Below, one piece after another: positions 26,911-33,830 of a DNA stretch of 64,000 nucleotides (its first letter is position 1; every line of letters begins with the position of its first letter). This DNA comes from a virus. The DNA lies in the IMG/VR virus record IMGVR_UViG_3300036832_000855, positions 58,420 to 122,419 of that record; one strand, given 5' to 3'. The position numbers were made by a program, and so were the translations under genes. The notes under the pieces were generated by a model. The model was not told the DNA's origin. It made no database searches and saw nothing but the letters and a program-made list of their open reading frames with translations.

Positions 26911-27413
26911 CCGACGATCACGTACAGCGTGCTCGGATTAGGCGGCGATAGCGCGTTGTACGCGGCCTGCGTGATCTGCGTCCACGGACCGGGTGGTCCC
27001 TGCACGCCCTGGGCGCCCTGCGGCCCCTGCACGCCCTGCATGCCGTGAATCGCCATCACCGACCAGTAGGTCTCGGTCGTGTCGGTCGTCGGGTCGACGC
27101 CGGTGCTGGGCTGCAAGGCGATGTACGAGGTCCCATCGGAGCCGGTCGTCACGTCGTCGAGCACGTAGCTGGTGCCAGCGTGCCACGAGCCGCGGTAGAT
27201 GAACGACTGACCTGCCGACCCCATCGGTCCCTGCACGCCCTGCGGCCCTTGCGGACCCTGCGCGCCGGTTGCGCCCTGCGCGCCGGTCTGCCCTATCGGC
27301 CCGGTCGGACCAGCGGGACCGGCGGACGTGACGACCTCGACAGACGCACCCGCGGGCGGGGTGACCTCGACGGCCGCTGCCGACCCGATGACCTGGACGC
27401 TGCCGGTGCTCAC
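26907..27413 (-). CDS. collagen-like tail protein
   Basis: 168 residues. Gly-X-Y triplets lie at about 30-65 (GPAGPTGPIGQTGAQG and onward) and again at about 125-145. Between them is a small carbohydrate-binding-like domain (YRGSWHAGTSYVLDDVTTGSDGTSYI, two segments). Its stop is linked to the LamG gene by a 4-base overlap. Role: a trimeric extension of the baseplate or fibre. Confidence 0.72.
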   Translation of the reverse strand: MSTGSVQVIGSAAAVEVTPPAGASVEVVTSAGPAGPTGPIGQTGAQGATGAQGPQGPQGVQGPMGSAGQSFIYRGSWHAGTSYVLDDVTTGSDGTSYIALQPSTGVDPTTDTTETYWSVMAIHGMQGVQGPQGAQGVQGPPGPWTQITQAAYNALSPPNPSTLYVIVG

Positions 27414-28120
27414 GGGGTCACGTCCGGATCGACCAGGAGCTGGCCCTTGATCCAGGTCGTGACCGCGCTGGTGGTGTCGGTCACCTGCACGTCGTAGTCG
27501 TAGGCGCCGACCGCGAGCGCGCCCGTCGGCGCGGAGATCTGCAGCCGCCCGTCCACGGCGTTGAGGATCGTGACCGTCAGCGCCGTCGTGACGTCCTGTG
27601 CGTCGACGACGGACGAGGCAACCGTCGCGCCGGTCAGGTCAACCGGCGCGCCCGCCTGGAGTAGCCGGAACGCCTGAGCCCACGTGTCGCCGTGGTAGAT
27701 CCGGAAGTCGAACTCGACCGGTAGTCCGATCCCCTCGATCGCGCCCGGCGCGCCCGCCGAGAGGTTCCCGAGGATCTGCAGCTCCAGGTAGCTGTCGTTC
27801 GGGATTCGCGCGTACACGTTCCCGGTGGCGTCGTAGAGCGCGAACTCGACGTTGTAGATCCCGGTCGAGTCGGTGTCACCCGACGCCCAGTCGTACTCGC
27901 ACACGCCGACGTCGGTGCCGGTGTCCGCGTCGCCCACCTGGATCGTGGCCGCCAGCTTGTCGACGGTCGGCTGGTCCTGTCCGCGCAGGCACATGACGAA
28001 GTTCACGTGGTCGGCCAGGCTCAGGTCGACCGGGCTCTTGTCGGCGTTGCGCAGCGTCGCGCGGTAAGGCGGTGAGGTGGCGCCGCGCTTGATCTTCCAC
28101 GGGCCGGTGAGAAGCGCCAT
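27410..28120 (-). CDS. BppU-like baseplate upper protein
   Basis: 236 residues. The opening PWKIKRGATSPPYRATLRNADK and PVDLSLADHVNFVM, then QPTVDKLAATIQV and a DWASGDTDSTGIYNVEFALYD stretch, match the BppU N-terminal fold used to attach receptor-binding proteins to the baseplate. The second half has a similar layout (GLPVEFDFRIYHGDTWAQAFRLL), so two such domains are likely. A 4-base overlap with the collagen-like gene supports coexpression. Confidence 0.7.
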   Translation of the reverse strand: MALLTGPWKIKRGATSPPYRATLRNADKSPVDLSLADHVNFVMCLRGQDQPTVDKLAATIQVGDADTGTDVGVCEYDWASGDTDSTGIYNVEFALYDATGNVYARIPNDSYLELQILGNLSAGAPGAIEGIGLPVEFDFRIYHGDTWAQAFRLLQAGAPVDLTGATVASSVVDAQDVTTALTVTILNAVDGRLQISAPTGALAVGAYDYDVQVTDTTSAVTTWIKGQLLVDPDVTP

Positions 28121-28158
28121 GACCGGGATCGTAAGAGCCGCGGCGGCCCTCGCCCCAG

Positions 28159-28335
28159 TTAGCTTTCGGCCAGCGCCTCGGGGCTGGTCACATCGACCAG
28201 GGTGGCCGGGTCGACGATGTCGGCATACGCACGCGGGTTGGCCACGTCCGCGTAGGCGGACGGATCCTCGACGTCGGCGTACGCGCGGGGCGCCTCGACG
28301 TCGGCGTAGACCGGCGGCTCCAGCGGGTCGGACAC
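28159..28335 (-). CDS. small protein made of YADV octapeptide-like repeats
   Basis: 58 residues from a GTG at 28335. Five tandem units of about 10 residues: PVYADVEAPR, AYADVEDPS, AYADVANPR, AYADIVDPA, TLVDVTSPE. No predicted signal peptide. It would form an elongated repetitive strand, perhaps a spacer or decoration of the baseplate region. It is the last gene of the minus block before the divergent plus-strand pair. Confidence 0.5.
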   Translation of the reverse strand: MSDPLEPPVYADVEAPRAYADVEDPSAYADVANPRAYADIVDPATLVDVTSPEALAES

Positions 28336-28450
28336 TTCGGTGAGGCTACCCCTCAAGCTGGCGGGACGATGTGGGATCGGATTCCTGCTCGCCGGGCGAC
28401 GGGGCGTACCCTGCGGTGAGATGGCACGCCGTCTGGCAAGGGCGACATGA

Positions 28451-28666
28451 GTGTGGGTACTGGGTGCTGTGGATTCGCCGACGCTGCTCGGAATCGCCGC
28501 GGTGGTCACCGCGTTGGGTGGCCTTGCGTCGACGGTTCTTGCGCTGCGCAGGAACCGCACCGAGGAGCACGAACATGCGCTCAAGGAACTCGCGGCATGC
28601 CGGGCCGAGTCGGAGCGACTCGCCAAGGAGCTGCACGAGCTGAAGATGCGTCATGGTGAGACGTAG
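28451..28666 (+). CDS. small membrane protein with coiled coil (holin- or spanin-like)
   Basis: 71 residues. One transmembrane segment ([20 protein letters not shown]) is followed by a basic turn (LALRRNRT) and a charged helical coiled coil ([22 protein letters not shown]). The start is a GTG at 28451 (another GTG at 28469 is possible). It runs on the plus strand in a two-gene cassette inside a minus-strand region. Topology fits a holin or anchored spanin-like lysis protein, but the function is not shown. Confidence 0.55.
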   Translation: MWVLGAVDSPTLLGIAAVVTALGGLASTVLALRRNRTEEHEHALKELAACRAESERLAKELHELKMRHGET

Positions 28667-29048
28667 CACGATCCTCGCCGGGGTCGGCGCTGTCGCGTTC
28701 GGCGCGTCGGGTGCGCTCACCGCGATCGCCATCGGGCAGGGGTCCGCACCGCCGCCGACCAAGACGGTGACGGTCAATGTGGGGACCGGCGAGACGGGGC
28801 CGACGGGGCCGACGGGGCCCATTGGGCCGCCGGGGCCAGCCGGTGCGAAGGGCGACACGGGAGCCACCGGGCCGACCGGCACGACGGGACCGGCAGGACC
28901 AGCGGGCCCGAAGGGCGACACGGGACCGGCAGGACCGCCGGGACCAGCGGGCGGGTTCGAGTGCTTGACGGGCTACAACCCGGGCATCTTGGTCATCAAT
29001 TCGCCTGGGGGTCAGACGAAGATCTACACGTGTATTGAGGGGCCGTGA
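28653..29048 (+). CDS. membrane-anchored or secreted collagen-like protein
   Basis: 131 residues. A hydrophobic N-terminal segment ([20 protein letters not shown]) is followed by a spacer and 20-plus Gly-X-Y triplets ([19 protein letters not shown] and onward to about 100). A short C-terminal domain has two Cys (FECLTGYN and IYTCIEGP). It overlaps the upstream gene by 14 bases in another frame. Collagen-like outer proteins often trimerise; the location may be the cell surface. The role is unknown. Confidence 0.62.
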   Translation: MVRRSTILAGVGAVAFGASGALTAIAIGQGSAPPPTKTVTVNVGTGETGPTGPTGPIGPPGPAGAKGDTGATGPTGTTGPAGPAGPKGDTGPAGPPGPAGGFECLTGYNPGILVINSPGGQTKIYTCIEGP

Positions 29049-29068
29049 TCGAAGCGGCTGTGAGCGGG

Positions 29069-29362
29069 CTAGGGCTGCGGGACGTTCCCGTGGCGGGGCC
29101 ACTCGGGGCTTGCGGCGTGCGGGTCGCGCTCGTAGCCGTGGGCCTCGTAGTCGCAGATCTGGCACACCTCGTAGACGAAGAACTCGCCATCCTCGATGCC
29201 GACGGTCTGGCGGATGCGCCAGCCCTTCTTGGCGTCGCCGCCACATGAGAGCCGCCGCGGCTTGCGGACAGTGACCGGGTCGCCGTCGCGGAAGATGGTC
29301 ACGTCGGGAGCAGCCTCGCGCTGCTCCTGCCAGTAGTCCCACTGCCATGCTGAGATCGTCAT
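29069..29362 (-). CDS. unknown small protein
   Basis: 97 residues from the ATG at 29362. MTISAWQWDYWQEQREAAPD is followed by a zinc-like pattern RRLSCGG...EVCQICDY. It convergently ends 20 bases from the plus-strand collagen-like gene. No family recognised. Confidence 0.6.
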   Translation of the reverse strand: MTISAWQWDYWQEQREAAPDVTIFRDGDPVTVRKPRRLSCGGDAKKGWRIRQTVGIEDGEFFVYEVCQICDYEAHGYERDPHAASPEWPRHGNVPQP

Positions 29363-29586
29363 AGCTCGCGCATCCATTCCGGCAGGTTGCTCGTGGCCCG
29401 CGCCGTGACCAGCTTGGCGTACAGCCGAGCAATACCGCTGACCAGCACGTTGATCGCCTCGCTCGACGACATCTCCGTGTCGAGCTTGAGCTGGCCGCGC
29501 CGGTTCTTCGTCATCGTGATGCCCTCGACCTCGGCCTCTTTCAGGGCGTCGTTGAGGTAGTCGGGTCCGATCCTGAACTCGCTCAT
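29359..29586 (-). CDS. unknown small protein
   Basis: 75 residues (MSEFRIGPDYLNDALKEAEV). It is helical and overlaps the next start by 4 bases. A SSSEAINVLVSGIARLYAKL stretch looks like a small helical bundle. No known family. Confidence 0.6.
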   Translation of the reverse strand: MSEFRIGPDYLNDALKEAEVEGITMTKNRRGQLKLDTEMSSSEAINVLVSGIARLYAKLVTARATSNLPEWMREL

Positions 29587-29813
29587 CGGAGCAGCTCCAG
29601 CGTCCCGCCCCGGTCGGTGAACCAGGCATCGGGCGTGCCCTTCGTGAACCCTCGCAGGTTGAACATGAACAGCAGCTCGGGTCGGGGCACGTTGCGCATC
29701 AGTCCGTAGTGGGCGCCTCGCGGTCCGCGCAGCTCGTACGGCGTGTGCTCGTCGCCGGTGGCGATCACCTCGTAGGTGATCCGGCCGATCGTCACGGTCT
29801 CGGTCGCGCTCAT
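29583..29813 (-). CDS. unknown small protein
   Basis: 76 residues. MSATETVTIGRITYEVIATG continues with a beta-strand pattern (ELLFMFNLRGFTKGTPDAWFTD). It overlaps both neighbours by 4 bases. Function unknown. Confidence 0.55.
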   Translation of the reverse strand: MSATETVTIGRITYEVIATGDEHTPYELRGPRGAHYGLMRNVPRPELLFMFNLRGFTKGTPDAWFTDRGGTLELLR

Positions 29814-30049
29814 GACGCCTCCAACTCCGCTCGCGCGTCGGCCAGGCTGAGGAGCCGGTCGGGTCGGATCGGACGCAGTCCGGGCATGCCGGAAAGCTCG
29901 TACTCACGGATACGGACCACGTAGCCGTCCTCCTCGCCCCACTCCTCGGCCTTGGCGACGGCTTCGGCCAGTGTGTCGCGTTCGGTGAAGGTCGACTGCC
30001 GGGACCACTTCTGGGTCTTGCGGATCTCGTAGTACCTCGGTTTGGTCAT
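29810..30049 (-). CDS. unknown small protein
   Basis: 79 residues. The N-terminus MTKPRYYEIRKTQKWSRQST is beta-like, followed by a helix AEAVAKAEEWGEED. Short proteins with a YEIRK..W..L..A..A.EW pattern recur in this window and in similar phages (inference). No function assigned. Confidence 0.55.
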   Translation of the reverse strand: MTKPRYYEIRKTQKWSRQSTFTERDTLAEAVAKAEEWGEEDGYVVRIREYELSGMPGLRPIRPDRLLSLADARAELEAS

Positions 30050-31863
30050 CGTGTCTCCTCGGTCGTGGTAGCCAGCTCCTTCGCGTCGAGCGACTCGACG
30101 AGCGCCTCGATCAGCTCGGGGCTGCTCTCGGCGGTCTGGACGAAGCTCTCGAACTGGAGGTGCCGCCAGGTGCTGTCGGGGTTGCTCCGGACGCGGTCGT
30201 AGATCGCGCGCAGGTCGGCGTGCTCGGCCTCGAAGGCCGCCTTCTCAGCGGCCCTCGCGGCGTCGGCCTCCTCGCGCGCCTTGATCGTGCAGGCGCAGAT
30301 CTCGTTCTTCCGGCTGCCAGCCCGCTCGGGGTCCGGGCGGAGCTGCTCGCCGCAGTCCTCGCACACGGTGATGTCCTGGACGGACGGCCCGTGCACCCGG
30401 GTGATCTCGGTCACCTTCGCGTCGTTCTGGTAGCTGTCCCGATCGTGCGACTTGACCGTGGCGGTCAGCTCGTAGGTGTGACCCTGGTCGAGCCAGGTCC
30501 CGCCGGATGCCCACCAGATCAGCAGGTTCCCGTCGGCGTCGTGGCCCTTGGTGAGCTGCTTGGTGCCGTAGTGGCCCTCGATCGTCTTGGTGAAGGTCAC
30601 CGTGAAGACCAGGCCCTTCAGCCGCTGCTTCAGCTCGCCGATCCACTCCGAGTCAACCGCGACCCGCTCCTTGCGCTCGAACTCCAGCCGGTCGCCCATC
30701 TCGCGCTTGCGCGCCTCGATCGTGTAAGCCACGAACCCGGAGCCCTTCGCGGGCACCCAGTCGGAGCGCGTGTAGGTCGCGAGGTTGTGCTGGAATTCGT
30801 CCAGCTCGTCGCGCTCGGCAAGATCCTCGCGGACCCACTCCAGCGCAGTGGCGGCTGCCTCGCGGTCCTCGTCGGTGACGGGGATCCGGTTCTTCTCCTT
30901 GCGCTCGAAGTAGTTGCTCTCGGCAACGTCCGCGGTCGCGTCGTAGTTCCGGTCGAAGTTCCCGTACCCGTCCTTGCGCCAGCGGCTGACCCAGCCCTTC
31001 TCGCGCGTGACGGCCGCGACGTTGGCCAGGAAGTCGAGCGTCCGCATCGCGATCCGCCCGCCGCCGCCGCCGACCTCGCTGTAGTCGCCGTCGCCGAGGT
31101 CGCTGTACAGCGCCTCAAGCCACTCGGCCCAGGCCGCGATGCGCTCGGGGTTGTGCGCGCCGGTGTAGTCGGCGACGCAGGTTGTGCCCACCTGGCGCAG
31201 CTCGCCGGTGGCGACCTCGAACAGCACATAGGTCTGGTTCCGGCGGCGCTTCCAGCCGCAGTGGACGCAGTCGGGGCGGGCCTGCCGGTAGTCGGTCAGG
31301 TCGGCGCTCTCGACCGCCAGCGCGGCCTCCTCGCCGATCCGGTCCTTGAGCCGCGTGCCGACCGGCGCCCGGCGGATGCCGACGCCCATGTCGGCGCCCT
31401 CGTCGGCGTCGTGGTCCAAGGTCGCGACGAACACCCATCCGGCGATCATCGGCGTCTCGCCGTTGACCGTCACGAAGGTGTAGTCGACGATCCGCTCGAC
31501 GCCGTCCTCCTTGAAGACATGCTGGTCGTGCTCGTTGGAGACGGTCAGCGCGATGGGCTCGGTGCCCAACTTGGCCGCCTTCTTGTTCAGCTTCTCGATC
31601 CGGGTGGCCAACTCGTCGAGCTTGGTGTCGACGACGCGGAAGACGGCGCCGCCGACTGCCTCGCGGAGGGCGGTCACCTCGACAGCGAGCCGCTCGGCCT
31701 CGGCGCGGGCGTCCTTCACGTCAGGGTCCTTGAGCGTGTCGGCCCAGGTCACGCCCAGGCCAGTGTGTGAGTCGTACGCCCGGTTGCGCGCGTCGTACTC
31801 GCGCTCGCGGGCAAGCTCCAGCTCGCGCTGGCGCTCGTAAACGGTCTGCAGGGTGGTGGTCAT
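30046..31863 (-). CDS. 605-residue conserved phage protein of unknown function
   Basis: Coiled-coil N-terminus (ERQRELELAREREYDARNRA), then a beta-rich domain with two Cys pairs. The first is PDCVHCGWKRRRNQTYVLFE near 198-215, followed by GTTCVADYTGAHNPE. A later CEDCGEQLRP and ICACTIKAREE lie near 515-535. The C-terminus is charged helical (AEKAAFEAEHADLRAIYDRV). The motif C-x2-CG, RxRxxTYVL and QVGTTC...YTG is one I have seen in phage and plasmid proteins of unknown function; I cannot name the family. It is the first gene behind promoter P2. Confidence 0.8.
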   Translation of the reverse strand: MTTTLQTVYERQRELELAREREYDARNRAYDSHTGLGVTWADTLKDPDVKDARAEAERLAVEVTALREAVGGAVFRVVDTKLDELATRIEKLNKKAAKLGTEPIALTVSNEHDQHVFKEDGVERIVDYTFVTVNGETPMIAGWVFVATLDHDADEGADMGVGIRRAPVGTRLKDRIGEEAALAVESADLTDYRQARPDCVHCGWKRRRNQTYVLFEVATGELRQVGTTCVADYTGAHNPERIAAWAEWLEALYSDLGDGDYSEVGGGGGRIAMRTLDFLANVAAVTREKGWVSRWRKDGYGNFDRNYDATADVAESNYFERKEKNRIPVTDEDREAAATALEWVREDLAERDELDEFQHNLATYTRSDWVPAKGSGFVAYTIEARKREMGDRLEFERKERVAVDSEWIGELKQRLKGLVFTVTFTKTIEGHYGTKQLTKGHDADGNLLIWWASGGTWLDQGHTYELTATVKSHDRDSYQNDAKVTEITRVHGPSVQDITVCEDCGEQLRPDPERAGSRKNEICACTIKAREEADAARAAEKAAFEAEHADLRAIYDRVRSNPDSTWRHLQFESFVQTAESSPELIEALVESLDAKELATTTEETR

Positions 31864-31907
31864 GAATCTCCTCGGTCGGTCTCGCGGCCTCTCCCGGCCG
31901 CAAGTAC

Positions 31908-31936
31908 ATCATAGCACACGTCGTGCGTTAGCGCAA
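31908..31936 (-). promoter_or_regulatory. palindrome-spacer promoter P2 with leader hairpin
   Basis: TTGCGC, 17-base spacer TAACGCACGACGTGTGC, then TATGAT, the closest to consensus of all copies. Its -35 and part of the spacer lie in the last codons of the upstream gene (31928-32083). A hairpin GCGGCC-GGGAGA-GGCCGC (31884-31901) and an ACCGACCGAGGAG ribosome leader precede the 605-residue gene start. Confidence 0.85.
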
Positions 31937-32083
31937 GTCGCGCAGGGTGGCGCGTACGGCCTGCCGCGAGCGTTTGTCCCGGCGAGCGCGGCCCTTGCCG
32001 CGCTTACCGTGGGAGCCCGCGCCGGACCGCATGTGGGCCGCGACGGCGACCCAGCTCCGGACGCGTGGCTGGCGGGCCCTCAT
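31928..32083 (-). CDS. small very basic protein
   Basis: 51 residues from an ATG at 32083, overlapping the upstream stop by 4 bases. MRARQPRVRSWVAVAAHMRSG is followed by GKRGKGRARRDKRSR, an Arg/Lys-rich tail that could bind nucleic acid. Its stop codon lies in promoter P2. No family recognised. Confidence 0.5.
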   Translation of the reverse strand: MRARQPRVRSWVAVAAHMRSGAGSHGKRGKGRARRDKRSRQAVRATLRDLR

Positions 32084-32283
32084 CGGGCCACCAGCTTGCC
32101 ATCGACGATGGCGTAGTTGACAGCGTCGTCGGACTCGACGACGCGCGTGTCGCGCACGAGAGTCCAGCGGAGCGCCAGGTCGTCGACCCACGCCGTGGCC
32201 TCCTCGGGGGTGGCGAAGCGGAGCGCGTTGCCGCTCCACTTGCCGCTGCTGTCGGCGATCACCTCGGGTGCGTAGCTCACCAC
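32080..32283 (-). CDS. unknown small protein
   Basis: 67 residues (MVSYAPEVIADSSGKWSGNA). A short mixed alpha-beta protein with ATPEEATAWVDDLALRWTLV. Overlaps the neighbours at both ends. Function unknown. Confidence 0.55.
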   Translation of the reverse strand: MVSYAPEVIADSSGKWSGNALRFATPEEATAWVDDLALRWTLVRDTRVVESDDAVNYAIVDGKLVAR

Positions 32284-32873
32284 TCCGCCCTCCGGTGCGG
32301 GTAGCGGGCCGAGCGATTGACATCCTCGGCCAGGTCGCTCAGCGACTGCTCGGTCGGCAGCGCCTCCAGCGCCGCCTTGGCCACAGCGGCCTCGCGCGCC
32401 CAGCGCTCGCGCTGCTCGTCCACCAGCCGGTAGAACGAGTCGCGGTTCTGCGGCCCGGGGATGTTCGGCATCCGCAGGTAGTGCCGGGCGACGTCGTAGT
32501 CGCTGCGGGTGTCGTCGGCACGCAGGTGCGTCCCCTTGCCGTCGTAGCTGGAGTACCAGTACCAGCCGTTGGCGTGCGCGTGCATCGGGACGCCGTCCGG
32601 ATCGGACAGGTGCAGGTCCACGAAGCTCTTCAGCCCTGGGAAGGCCCGGAGGATCGCGTCGTGGTCAGCCCCGCCGCCGTCGGCGTCGCGGCCCTGTCGC
32701 TGGCGCGCGGCGCCCCGGGCGTTACTCCGGGCGTACCACACGTCGCAGGTGGCCGAGAAGCCGGGCGAGATCCCGTCCGCGTCGAAGCGCGAGCCTGGTG
32801 CGGCCTCGCGTAGCTCCAGGCTGACGACGATGCGATCGCCGTTCGCCATGTCGCGGGTCAGTGTGCGTTTCAT
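32277..32873 (-). CDS. unknown protein behind promoter P3
   Basis: 198 residues. It opens MKRTLTRDMANGDRIVVSLE, a beta-strand, then DADGISPGFSATCDVWYARSN and DDHDAIL-type segments (ADHDAILRAFPGLKSFVDL). A helical C-terminus is rich in Glu/Arg (SFYRLVDEQRERWAREAAVA). No family recognised. It has a GAGGAGG ribosome site at the end of the P3 leader. Confidence 0.65.
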   Translation of the reverse strand: MKRTLTRDMANGDRIVVSLELREAAPGSRFDADGISPGFSATCDVWYARSNARGAARQRQGRDADGGGADHDAILRAFPGLKSFVDLHLSDPDGVPMHAHANGWYWYSSYDGKGTHLRADDTRSDYDVARHYLRMPNIPGPQNRDSFYRLVDEQRERWAREAAVAKAALEALPTEQSLSDLAEDVNRSARYPHRRAEW

Positions 32874-32913
32874 GGTCCTCCTCGGTCGGTGGCGGCTTTA
32901 TCGCCGCACCGGC

Positions 32914-32942
32914 ATCATAACACACGACGTGCGCTAATTCAA
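32914..32942 (-). promoter_or_regulatory. palindrome-spacer promoter P3 with leader hairpin
   Basis: TTGAAT, 17-base spacer TAGCGCACGTCGTGTGT, then TATGAT. The leader hairpin is GCGGC-GATAAA-GCCGC (32892-32907), followed by ACCGACCGAGGAGG and the ATG at 32873. The -35 hexamer overlaps the stop region of the upstream gene (32939). Confidence 0.85.
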
Positions 32943-33460
32943 GAGGACTTCGCTGCTGACTTCGCGTGGCTGGCGGCCTTCTTGGCCTCCCACTGGGCCA
33001 GCGCCTTGGCCGCCGCCGCCCTGACCTCGGGACGAACCTTGCCGCCACCGGCAGCCCAGCGCTTCATGATCGCGATCGCCGACGCGATCGCCGCCGACTC
33101 GGACTTGCCGGACTTCATGATGCCCTTCGCGACGTTCTGGATGTAGGGCGGCAGCCCACCCACCCGGGCGATCCAGTTGCTCGTCTTGCTCGCCGAGAAT
33201 GGTGACGGCGTGACGCTGTACCCGGCCGTCTTGGCGGACTCCTGGAGCGGCGGGGCCGACTCCTCGGGAGTGCCCCTGAGGACCCCGGGGAGCCACCCTG
33301 CGGCCCGTTCGTCAAAAGCCTGGTACCAGGCCTCCTGGGCCTCGACGTTCGCCTTCAGGGCCCGCAGATGGGCCAGTGCTCGGGCGTGCGTCGGGTGCCG
33401 CTTGACCAGCGCGCCGGTGTCGGCCCGGACGACGTCGTTGCCCTGGACGGTGTACGGCAT
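32939..33460 (-). CDS. phage virion-associated or scaffold-like domain protein
   Basis: 173 residues. The N-terminus (RHPTHARALAHLRALKANVE) matches a short element found in phage head or capsid accessory proteins (HxTxxKAxAxxRALxAN). The C-terminal part (SNWIARVGGLPPYIQNVAKG, IMKRWAAGGGKVRPEVRAAA, ALAQWEAKKA) is a domain often seen in virion or protease-associated phage proteins. It ends with a Ser/Ala/Lys tail. I infer a virion or injected component, in cluster with the two downstream genes. Confidence 0.6.
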   Translation of the reverse strand: MPYTVQGNDVVRADTGALVKRHPTHARALAHLRALKANVEAQEAWYQAFDERAAGWLPGVLRGTPEESAPPLQESAKTAGYSVTPSPFSASKTSNWIARVGGLPPYIQNVAKGIMKSGKSESAAIASAIAIMKRWAAGGGKVRPEVRAAAAKALAQWEAKKAASHAKSAAKSS

Positions 33461-33461
33461 G

Positions 33462-33830
33462 TCACGCCGCGGCGGCGGTGCCCCAGGTGTCGGGCAGCAG
33501 AGAGGTCAGCTTCAGCCGCTTGGCCATCGCGATGATGTGCGCCTTGATCGCCGCCTTGTCCGGCGGGTTGCCGCGGCCGAACGCTTTGATCGCAGCCTTG
33601 AGGTCGCCGACGTGCTTGATCGGGTAGCGCCCGCCGGGCATCGCATGCCCCTTCTTCTCCAGCGTGGCGCGCTCCTTGGTCGAGACGTCGCGCTCCTCAA
33701 GCTGGCGGCGGAGCACTCGCTCGCGCGCGCGAGCACGCACGAAGTCGGTCGAGTTGGCCGCTTCCTGGCGGTCCAGGACGGCCTCCTGGAGCCGGTACCA
33801 GGGATCCGGTGCGGGTTCAAGCAGAGTCAC
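33462..33830 (-). CDS. virion-associated protein with DUF6582-like domain
   Basis: 122 residues from a GTG at 33830 coupled to the upstream stop. The N-terminal helix (DRQEAANSTDFVRARARERVLRRQLEE) is paralogous to the end of the neighbouring 525-residue protein. The C-terminal portion (GRYPIKHVGDLKAAIKAFG, DKAAIKAHIIAMAKRLKL) resembles the DUF6582-type element of phage head proteins. Role probably structural or injected. Confidence 0.6.
   Translation of the reverse strand: MTLLEPAPDPWYRLQEAVLDRQEAANSTDFVRARARERVLRRQLEERDVSTKERATLEKKGHAMPGGRYPIKHVGDLKAAIKAFGRGNPPDKAAIKAHIIAMAKRLKLTSLLPDTWGTAAAA

Noticed and set aside
28780-28960. Possible CRISPR-like repeats from the GGxCCGxCGGG pattern
   Set aside because: The periodicity is 9 bases and in frame with Gly-X-Y codons, so it is collagen-like coding sequence.
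30160-31770. 536-codon plus-strand frame opposite the 605-residue gene
   Set aside because: Composition is that of an antisense frame (VL/LVR repeats), no ribosome site, no neighbours on that strand.
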